NCBI GenBank assembly: GCA_013115125.1
Contig: JABANN010000097.1
Location: 1-64,000, forward strand
Length of the DNA: 64,000 nucleotides
Origin: Perkinsus olseni
Taxonomy: Eukaryota > Perkinsozoa > Perkinsida
Direction: 5' to 3'
The notes under the pieces are model-generated. The model ran no database searches. It was not told the origin of the DNA and saw only the letters and a program-made list of their open reading frames with translations. The position numbers and the translations under genes were made by a program. Each line of letters begins with the position of its first letter. Position 1 is the stretch's first letter. Of the stretch, positions 56,612 to 64,000 are shown piece by piece.

Positions 56612-57996
56612 TCACAAGTGTGAAGGATAAGTAACATTCGCATATGCCTTGCCTACCGGGTCTGCTGACTCAGGCGAAAAACTGCTGCTACTGCTGGATG
56701 ATGGCTCCGCCTCCGATTGTTCTTTGTGTGTCCGACCCCAGAGCCCGCCGAGACCGGAAAGCACCGAGCCGTCCTTAGCCGCCGCCTCGGCCGTCTTCTT
56801 CGCCTGAAACTAACGCGTCCGGCAACAACAGCAGAGCAATAGCTCCCTGATGATACCGCTGCGTGCTTCTCTTGATAATCCTGTACTAACTTTTCCTGCT
56901 GCATTTGCATCAGTGCTTGTTCCCTACCATAACATACTCACATCCTACTTCTCCGCCCCCAACAACACCGCCAGCACTACCTTGGTGTCTGTGATGAGCT
57001 CTTCATCAATAGTGCTGATACTCCTTCAATGATGGCCAATAGTATGCCTCCCACTACAGCATTCTTGCTTGCAGTCTTCCATCCTCCTCTTGCTGCCAAT
57101 ACACCTACAGAACACAACCATCCACAACGTGCAACAAAAACACCTGGTCAGTAGTCGCATTGCAGCCAAGGGAAAAGGCGTTCTCTCATTCAACTCATCA
57201 TCCTCACGGGGGCCCTTCGAAGCCAGGAGGCTTCCAAAAGTTTTATAGCGGGAGCTCATTCGCTGTCTAGCTGTACAGGGGCCCCTTGCAGTATACTGAT
57301 GGGTGTTATAGGCGTCAGCAGCAGGACCAAGGTGAGGCCGCAAGAAGATTCATGCAGAAGACCATGTACCAGAAGGAGCGGCATTGATCACTGGACTCTT
57401 CGGACGATGATCAGGGTCCGAATTGTGGAATGCAAAGTCTGTGTGCTGACCATCTACCACCCGGAGGGGGGACCAAACCTCCAATGAGACGCCGCCGATA
57501 CCTCCACCCGTACTCCTCCCCTTTGCACTCACCGCCAGTAAGGAATCCGGATGCAATAGCATTCCAATGATCATCTCTCTGACGTATGTACCTACAGCAA
57601 TGAGTGGGAGGAGGCCGAGGAGAGGACGGGTGCAGGACTACTGTAGACTGCAATCGAATGCCGAGAAGGTCCCTCCCCACACAGCGAAACTGCTGCCGAG
57701 AATCGGTGCCCGTGTCTTTGCCGAGTACAACGCACCTGAGGGTAGAATCATCATTCCGACGTGGCAGGCCTCAGCAGTGTTACCATGCAAACGCTCCCCT
57801 CGAGGAGAATTCCGGGCTCCCTTCACGAAGTGCCATAGGAAGCCACCAACACAGCCCATACCAAAGGCACCACCTGAGCGTCAAAAATACTTCCAGCTAA
57901 CCGCGGCTACTGGCGAATACCTAAATCCTCAACTATCCTATCCGGGCAAGGCTCTCTCGCTGCGTCACGATCTGAGTCACGAACTTCGCGAGTCAT
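56612..57996 (-). CDS. TIM17: mitochondrial import inner membrane translocase TIM17
   Basis: Channel subunit of the TIM23 presequence translocase. ATG 57996 gives MTREVRDSDRDAAREPCPDR, then IVEDLGGAFGMGCVGGFLWH, FVKGARNSPRG, ALYSAKTRAPILGSSFAVWG, GTFSAFDCSL, QYIRQRDDHWNAIASGFLTG, GVLAARGGWKTASKNAVVGG and ILLAIIEGVSALLMK. The four Tim17 helices and the conserved REPCPDRI and R.KEDPWN-like segment (QRDDHWNAIASG) are all present. A C-terminal extension follows (DYQEKHAAFQAKKTAEAAAK, GLGGLWG, Ser run), stop at 56612. Introns are 45-65 nt except one of about 420 nt (near 57110-57530) inside the third helix region. The extension may be joined by a further intron not fully fixed. Confidence 0.9.
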
Positions 57997-58205
57997 ATGA
58001 TAAGAAGGAGGGGCAGAAACAACACCAGCGTTGATGAAAAACTGCGATGCACCCCATGACAGGAATCAAATCTCAAAAACACAACCCTTTCGGTAGTTAC
58101 AACATTGGTTGCACAGGAACATGAAAACACACGCGATGAACTACACATCCAGCGCTACAGCCGCCGGGGGTAAGCGCTCGCTACTCACTGATCTCGAGCC
58201 CTCCC

Positions 58206-59610
58206 TCACCTGAAACGGCATCGAGCCGGTACAGATTTCGAAGTACTTAGTACCTTCTCTTCCCCAAATCTGTTATCATCCACAGCGGCATTACTCTTAT
58301 CTTTCAACAAAGGAGCTCCTTCCGACAAGTCCTCACTGCTCTCCGACACGTACCCTGTGCGAAGAATCGAAGCCATGCTCAACGTGTCGCTGCTGAGTGC
58401 AGTACCCGATTCGGCTGTTTTCGAAGATACCCGAAAGGCATGCTGGTTGATGAGTATCCATAATGCAAGATGCGCGCATAGCGCGGCTCCAAGCCCTCCA
58501 AACAGAGCTTTCACCCATACCTATGGCAACGACTTGGGACCAAGGATGAGACGGACAGACTGACGAGTGTTTTCCTGTGCCACACAGCACCACCACCAGC
58601 TCTAGCCTCAGCGACACCCAAGACGATCGAGATCGGAACGGCTAGGAACTGAAAAACGAGACTGCCGGGAGCTGCGAGATGGGTTCCTACAACAGCGAAG
58701 GCTAGCCCCACGACGAACCCCGCTCGGAGTTGGTGTAGAAGTGCTACGCCTGAGACCGAGAGGCTGCAGCACTCACCATACCGCGATGCAGACTACCGCG
58801 GGCAACTCTATCATGCGGGTCCGATACGAATAGAGGACGGTGAGTGAACCATCTTGGCATGCTCATGGGAAACTTCGGGAAAGACGACGGTTTAATCCTT
58901 ATTGGCGACCTGAGCGACGTTCGTGAAGGATCGAAAGAATATAAGATACCACCCGATAACAAGATCCCTCATGGCCAGGGATGGTGAAATAACCCAAGTG
59001 ACTATACAGGTAACAATGGCAGTGATTATGAGATCGCCCCCTAGAGTGTTGGGGAACGACCAGACTCCTGAAAGGATCCTGTTTGCCAATGCTGAGGTTA
59101 GTAATGAGCCGTACTCGTAGCCGCTGCTTTCTTCTCGCTGTACATCGCCAAGGCAAGCAGCGCATTAACAGTACCCGAAATGGCCGTCGTAATGAGTAGC
59201 GTTATCAACTGAGACCAGGACGGCATCAAAGGTGATGGCGACCCCTCTATCATACAAGATACAACCTCCATGACAAGGCAACAGCCTGTCCAACATCCTT
59301 TGACGGGGGCATGTTCGTGGTACGCATAAGAGGCCTGTCTAGCTAGCGATAGTAACGACAGAACTACACGAGAACAGAATGGACGACCACATCCCGACAC
59401 CGGTATGGATACAAGGGGTTAACGTATGAAATGGTATCGGCATATAACCCATCACCCTTCGAAAGACCCTTACCTCTACTACACTGATATCCCTACTATT
59501 GCGAGCGAATGCACCCAAAGAAGACCCGCTCGCCTCTATAGTGCCTCAGTGATGGTCGCTAAAGCTACAACGACCCCGGAAATGGTCAAGGGCATTTCAG
59601 TCGGCCTCAT
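58206..59610 (-). CDS. multi-pass membrane protein, unknown family
   Basis: Hydrophobic exons run along the minus strand: MRPTEMPLTISGVVVALATI (ATG 59610), SWSQLITLLITTAISGTVNA with LLALAMYSEKK, SGVWSFPNTLGGDLIITAIV, TCIVTWVISPSLAMRDLVIG with WYLIFFRSFTNVAQVANK, GLAFAVVGTHLAAPGSLVFQ with FLAVPISIVLGVAEARAGGG, then ALFGGLGAALCAHLALWILI, and a hydrophilic tail with Ser/Glu (SESSEDLSEGAPLLKDK). At least six membrane segments. Joins between exons were mostly not fixed, and family is not recognised. Divergent from the first enolase gene, with under 200 bases between starts. Confidence 0.45.
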
Positions 59611-59797
59611 GATAGCATCGACTTGGCCGACTGCTCCTCGGACTTGCGGAGAATCTTGGCATCTTGAAGTCTTGAAATTCCACCACTTAACCGATCTACT
59701 TTCGGAAATGAAGCGTCTCCTTCAATCAAGATGGGTTTAGTGAGGAGTTTCGTCTCTTCAGCGCCGAGCATTGGTCAGCTTTACACCTCTCTCTGAC
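59611..59797. promoter_or_regulatory. probable bidirectional promoter region
   Basis: The 187 bases between the first ATG of the minus-strand membrane protein gene and the first enolase ATG must hold both 5' ends if those starts are right. No TATA-like element is obvious. Confidence 0.3.
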
Positions 59798-61138
59798 ATG
59801 TCTTCCAAGATCGTCTCCCTTCGCGCCCGCGAAATCATCGACTCGCGTGGTAACCCCACTGTCGAGGTCGATCTCACCACTGATAGGGGCATGTTCCGTG
59901 CAGCAGTGCCCTCTGGGGCGTCGACTGGAGTCTACGAGGCCCTCGAGCTGAGGGACGGTGATAAGGCCAGGTATCTCGGTAAAGGTGTCCAGAAGGCGAT
60001 CAAGAATGTCAATGATATCATAGCCCCTGCCCTCGCCGGTAAGGACGTCACCGACCAGGCCGGTCTCGACAAGCTGATGGTTGAGGAGCTGGACGGCACT
60101 CAGAACGAGTGGGGCTGGTGCAAGGCTAAGCTTGGTGCCAACGCCATCCTTGCTGTCTCCATGGCCATCTGCCGTGCCGGTGCCGCAGCCAAGAACATGC
60201 CCTTGTACAAGCACATTGCCGATATCGCTGGGAAGCGCTCTGATCAGTTCACGATGCCAGTCCCTTCCTTCAACGTCATTAACGGTGGATCACATGCAGG
60301 CAACCGCCTTGCTTGCCAAGAGTTCATGATCCTCCCTGTCGGTGCTACATCTTTCAAGCACGCTATGCAGATCGGCGCCGAAGTCTATCATAGCCTCAAG
60401 AAGGTCATCAAAGCCAAGTATGGTCAGGACGCTACCAACGTTGGTGATGAGGGTGGATTTGCCGTTCCGGTACAAGATAACAACGAGGCTTTGGATGTCC
60501 TCATGGCGGCTATTAGAGATGCTGGTCACGAGGATACCGTCAAGTTGGGAACCGATGTGGCAGCCTCGGAGTTCTATGATGTCGCCGAGAACGGAAAGTA
60601 CGATCTAGACTTCAAGAATCCGAACAAGGACAGTAGTCAGCAGAAGACAGCCACTGAGATGATCGAGTATTACAAGAATTGGTTCAACTCTTATCCCTTC
60701 GTGTCAATCGAGGACCCATTCGATCAGGATGACTGGTCGGCTTACGCCAAGTTCGAAGCCGAATGCGGCAGCCAAGTTCAGATAGTCGGTGATGATTTGC
60801 TGGTGACCAACCCTAAGCGCGTCAAGAAAGCCATTGACGAGAAGGCCTGTAACGCACTCCTCTTGAAGGTGAATCAGATCGGCTCGGTTACAGAGGCTAT
60901 CGAGGCTAGCAACATGGCCGCGGCTCAAGGCTGGGGTGTGATGGTGTCTCATCGTTCCGGGGAGACTGAGGACACCTTCATCGCCGATCTGGTGGTGGGA
61001 TTGGGAACTGGTGAGATCAAGACTGGTGCTCCCTGCCGTTCCGAGAGACTGGCCAAGTACAATCAGCTGATGCGTATCGAGGAAGAGCTTGGTGCAGCTG
61101 CTGCGTATGCTGGTAAAAACTTCCGCAATGCCCAGTAG
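59798..61138 (+). CDS. ENO: enolase, copy 1
   Basis: Glycolytic 2-phosphoglycerate dehydratase. Intronless, 446 codons, start [20 protein letters not shown]. Contains the insertion EWGWC ([17 protein letters not shown]), [15 protein letters not shown] (catalytic His and Glu region), GDEGGFA, metal ligands in EDPFDQDDW and [20 protein letters not shown] (catalytic Lys) and [15 protein letters not shown]. All active-site landmarks are present. GGSHAGN differs from the GGKHAGN of copies 2 and 3. It is the most diverged copy at nucleotide level. An in-frame TTG upstream adds nine codons but the ATG at 59798 matches the family start. Confidence 0.97.
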   Translation: MSSKIVSLRAREIIDSRGNPTVEVDLTTDRGMFRAAVPSGASTGVYEALELRDGDKARYLGKGVQKAIKNVNDIIAPALAGKDVTDQAGLDKLMVEELDGTQNEWGWCKAKLGANAILAVSMAICRAGAAAKNMPLYKHIADIAGKRSDQFTMPVPSFNVINGGSHAGNRLACQEFMILPVGATSFKHAMQIGAEVYHSLKKVIKAKYGQDATNVGDEGGFAVPVQDNNEALDVLMAAIRDAGHEDTVKLGTDVAASEFYDVAENGKYDLDFKNPNKDSSQQKTATEMIEYYKNWFNSYPFVSIEDPFDQDDWSAYAKFEAECGSQVQIVGDDLLVTNPKRVKKAIDEKACNALLLKVNQIGSVTEAIEASNMAAAQGWGVMVSHRSGETEDTFIADLVVGLGTGEIKTGAPCRSERLAKYNQLMRIEEELGAAAAYAGKNFRNAQ

Positions 61139-61600
61139 GTGGCGATGGCGAACATGTTTTCGTAACTCAATGATCCATGACGATTCTTTCATAACTCATG
61201 ATTTGATATGTGAATATAGAAATGTGTTGATGACCGAGTAAACTTTCGAGTCGTAGTTTCGTCAATTCACCGGGATCAGAACGTGGCCGTTATACAGAAC
61301 CTAGCCCGCCTGCATGCGGGACCGCGACTTCGACTAACAAGAGATGACGTTTTTCTCCGCTACTTGTAGAGCTCGGTATTCGTCCATCGATGTTGGAGGC
61401 CGGCTGATGGAAGTAACCTTGGCGTAAGTGGTCTACCGTCTCCTCGTTCAGGGGGACATCTTGTGTGCTCTCAAGCAGACATGACTGGATCATGCGCGAT
61501 GTCTTCCTAAGTGTGTCAGCTATGTATTAGCTGTAGCCTGCGAAGCTGCTTCGATCAAGTTCACCAACGAACTTAAAGTTCATTCATTCTTCTTTACAGT
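61139..61600. other. spacer between enolase 1 and 2
   Basis: About 460 bases with 3' UTR of copy 1 and promoter of copy 2. A 67-codon minus-strand frame at 61290-61493 has no support. The last 30 bases before the copy 2 ATG are T-rich with acttaaagttcattcattc. Confidence 0.5.
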
Positions 61601-62977
61601 ATGGCCACTACTATCACTGCTATCAAGGCTCGCGAGATCCTCGATTCTCGTGGCAACCCCACTGTTGAGGTCGACCTCTTCACCAACAACAAGGGTATGT
61701 TCCGCGCTGCCTGCCCCTCCGGTGCCTCCACCGGTGAGTTCGAGGCTGTCGAGCTTCGTGATGGTGACAAGACCCGTTATCAGGGTAAGGGTGTCCTCAA
61801 GGCCGTCGCCAACGTTGAGAAGATCATCGCCCCCGCTCTCATCGGCAAGGACGTTACCGACCAGTCCGGTATCGATAAGTTGATGGTTGAGGAGTTGGAC
61901 GGTACTCAGAACGAGTGGGGCTGGTGCAAGGCCAAGCTCGGTGCCAACGCCATCCTTTCCGTCTCCATGGCCGTCTGCCGTGCCGGTGCCGCCGCCTCTG
62001 GCATGCCCCTCTACAAGTACATCGCCAAGCTCGCTGGCAAGGACACTGAGAAGTTCACCATGCCCTGCCCCTGCTTCAACGTCATCAACGGTGGCAAGCA
62101 CGCTGGTAACCGTCTCGCTTGCCAGGAGTTCATGCTCGTCCCCTGCGGTGCCAAGTCCATTCACGAGGCCATCAGGATCGCCTCTGAGGTCTACCACGAG
62201 CTCAAGTCCGTGATCAAGGCCAAGTACGGTCAGGACGCCACCAACGTCGGTGATGAGGGTGGATTCGCCCCCAACATCCAGGATATGGATGAGGCTCTTT
62301 CCGTCCTCCTCGAGGCCATCAAGAAGTCTGGTCATGAGGATACCTGCCGTATCGGTTGCGATTTCGCCGCCTCTGAGATCTATGACGCCAAGACCGGCAA
62401 GTACGACCTTGACTTCAAGAACTCCGAGCCCCACGCTGAGGCTGAGATGACTGGTGATGAGTTCATCAAGTACCAGGAGGATCTCATGAACAAGTATCCT
62501 TTCGTCTTTATTGAGGATCCCTTCGATGAGAATGACTGGTCCACCTTCGCCAAGTTCACCGCCAAGGACGGTAAGGAGATCCAGATCGTCGGTGATGATC
62601 TTCTTGTTACCAACCCCAAGCGTATCCAGAAGGGTATCGAGGAGAAGGCCGTGAACGCCCTCCTTCTCAAGGTCAACCAGATCGGTTCCGTCACCGAGTC
62701 CATCGAGGCCAACAACAAGGCCGTCGACGCCGGCTGGACCGTCATGGTTTCTCATCGTTCCGGTGAGACCGAGGATACCTTCATCGCTGATATCGTTGTC
62801 GGCCTCGGCACTGGCCAGATCAAGACTGGTGCTCCCTGCCGTACTGAGCGTCTCTGCAAGTACAACCAGCTCATGCGCATTGAGGAGGAGCTCGGTGATA
62901 AGGCCACCTACGCCGCCGGCAAGAACTTCCCCCGCTGCCAGAAGGGTTCCTGCGGTGCCTGCAAGTGCTCTCAGTAA
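61601..62977 (+). CDS. ENO: enolase, copy 2, with Cys-rich tail
   Basis: Intronless, 458 codons, start [20 protein letters not shown]. Same landmarks as copy 1: [93 protein letters not shown]. Codons are very strongly biased to C or G in third position (for example GCC, AAG, CTC, ATC), more than in copy 1, which suggests the highest expression. The C terminus runs past the usual end: [17 protein letters not shown], four Cys in twelve residues, not present in copy 1. Confidence 0.97.
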   Translation: MATTITAIKAREILDSRGNPTVEVDLFTNNKGMFRAACPSGASTGEFEAVELRDGDKTRYQGKGVLKAVANVEKIIAPALIGKDVTDQSGIDKLMVEELDGTQNEWGWCKAKLGANAILSVSMAVCRAGAAASGMPLYKYIAKLAGKDTEKFTMPCPCFNVINGGKHAGNRLACQEFMLVPCGAKSIHEAIRIASEVYHELKSVIKAKYGQDATNVGDEGGFAPNIQDMDEALSVLLEAIKKSGHEDTCRIGCDFAASEIYDAKTGKYDLDFKNSEPHAEAEMTGDEFIKYQEDLMNKYPFVFIEDPFDENDWSTFAKFTAKDGKEIQIVGDDLLVTNPKRIQKGIEEKAVNALLLKVNQIGSVTESIEANNKAVDAGWTVMVSHRSGETEDTFIADIVVGLGTGQIKTGAPCRTERLCKYNQLMRIEEELGDKATYAAGKNFPRCQKGSCGACKCSQ

Positions 62978-63236
62978 GTACTAACTAGTAGTATTTTTTG
63001 GGTGTATCCCTTTGGTATATTCTTACCAGTAAGTTTAGTTCCTAACGAGTCTAGAGAAGTGTTTAGTTGTCATCATAATTGGGGGAGTCGGAGATTTGGT
63101 TCTGCGAAGCACGGGCATGCGTGCATTCATGTACACGCGTGCGGGGCGTTGGTCGCAGCTAAGCTTCGCACAGGGCCAAATTCGTTTGCTTCGGTACAAC
63201 GTTTTGTTGGCAAGTTTGAACTCTTCGTCATCGAAC
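62978..63236. other. spacer between enolase 2 and 3
   Basis: 259 bases without a coding frame. It does not resemble the spacer between copies 1 and 2, so the conserved unit is the gene, not gene plus spacer. Confidence 0.5.
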
Positions 63237-64000
63237 ATGTCCAAGATCATCTCTGTTAAGGCTCGCGAGATCCTCGACTCCCGTGGTAATCCTACCGTGG
63301 AGGTCGACCTTGTTACTGACAAAGGCATGTTCAGGGCTGCTTGCCCTTCCGGGGCTTCCACTGGCGAGTTCGAGGCACTTGAACTCCGTGATGGCGATAA
63401 GAAACGCTATGGTGGCAAGGGGGTCCAGAAAGCCGTAGCTAACGTGAACAAGGTCATTGGTCCGGCAATCATTGGTAAGGACCCAACAGACCAGGCCGGT
63501 CTCGACAAGTTGATGGTTGAGGAGTTGGACGGCACTCAGAACGAGTGGGGCTGGTGCAAGGCCAAGCTCGGTGCCAACGCCATCCTCGGCGTTTCCATGG
63601 CCATCTGCCGTGCCGGTGCCGCCGCCTCTGGCATGCCCCTCTACAAGTACATCGCCAAGCTGGCCGGCAAGGACACTGAGAAGTTCACCATGCCCTGCCC
63701 CTGCTTCAACGTCATCAACGGTGGCAAGCACGCTGGTAACCGTCTTGCTTGCCAGGAGTTCATGCTCGTCCCCTGCGGTGCCAAGTCCATTCACGAGGCC
63801 ATCAGATTCGCCGCTGAGGTCTATCATCAGCTCAAGTCTGTGATCAACGCCAAGTACGGCCAGGACGCCACTAACGTCGGTGATGAGGGTGGATTCGCTC
63901 CTTCCATTCAGGATATGGATGAGGCTTTGAAGGTCCTGCAGGAGGCTATCAAGAAGTCCGGTCATGAGGATACGTGCCGCATTGGGTGCGATTTCGCCGC
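63237..64000 (+). CDS. ENO: enolase, copy 3, cut by window edge
   Basis: Start [20 protein letters not shown] at ATG 63237; the frame is open to the window end (about 254 codons seen). Has [32 protein letters not shown] and GDEGGFA. From about 63505 to 63800 it is almost identical at base level to copy 2 (61875-62170), while the first 250 bases differ much more. Confidence 0.96.
   Translation, partial: MSKIISVKAREILDSRGNPTVEVDLVTDKGMFRAACPSGASTGEFEALELRDGDKKRYGGKGVQKAVANVNKVIGPAIIGKDPTDQAGLDKLMVEELDGTQNEWGWCKAKLGANAILGVSMAICRAGAAASGMPLYKYIAKLAGKDTEKFTMPCPCFNVINGGKHAGNRLACQEFMLVPCGAKSIHEAIRFAAEVYHQLKSVINAKYGQDATNVGDEGGFAPSIQDMDEALKVLQEAIKKSGHEDTCRIGCDFA

Noticed and set aside
61580-62755. 391-codon minus-strand open frame opposite enolase 2
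   Set aside because: It is the mirror of the highly codon-biased enolase frame, and similar mirrors occur opposite copies 1 and 3. No independent support.

Overview
This window is protein-coding nuclear DNA from a compact, intron-rich protist genome. I infer an alveolate, most like Perkinsus (Perkinsea). The grounds are: many GT-AG introns of about 33-60 nt, short intergenic gaps, about half GC, enolases carrying the EWGWC insertion known from plants and alveolates, and tandem UNC93-type genes. No rRNA, tRNA, CRISPR array or intact transposon was found. Exon joins were worked out by hand from splice-site phase and family similarity, so ends are firm where a family is recognised and approximate elsewhere.

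Layout. 0-1.3 kb: hypothetical gene (+). 2.6-12.7 kb: three tandem minus-strand genes for multi-pass UNC93/MFS-like membrane proteins, the middle one containing an assembly gap and a 10-bp tandem repeat. 13-14.6 kb: hypothetical minus gene with an internally repeated acidic segment. 14.9-23.6 kb: housekeeping block with ribosomal protein uL22/RPL17 (+), the ERAD ubiquitin ligase HRD1 (-), RNase P subunit RPP21 (-), AP-2 sigma (+) and COP9 subunit 7 (+). 23.65-26.5 kb: predicted secreted Thr/Ser-rich protein (+). 26.7-31.7 kb: Rab11-type GTPase and a TPR protein (+). 32.2-34.3 kb: RING-H2 and PX-domain proteins (-).

34.4-36.1 kb holds a minus-strand centromere-type histone H3 (cenH3/CENP-A) with a long proline/arginine-rich tail built around a duplicated segment. 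It is the most notable gene here. 36.4-42.8 kb: lysine-rich protein, small unknown protein, calpain-family protease, small predicted mitochondrial protein and a multi-pass membrane protein. 43.3-50.7 kb: UBC4/5-type E2 with a probable GC-AG intron, a proline-rich protein and a myosin heavy chain (-). 51-59.6 kb: single-exon secreted protein (+), coiled-coil protein (-), LRR protein (-), TIM17 (-) and a membrane protein (-). 59.8-64 kb: tandem array of three intronless enolase genes (+), the last cut by the window edge.

How the genes relate: most are unrelated housekeeping neighbours. Four belong to ubiquitin/Nedd8 biology (HRD1, E2, RING-H2, CSN7), three to membrane trafficking (AP2S1, Rab11, PX) and one or two to mitochondria (TIM17, the 41.1 kb gene). 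I see no sign that they form a functional cluster. Two local gene families, UNC93-like and enolase, expanded by tandem duplication, and the enolases look homogenised by gene conversion.
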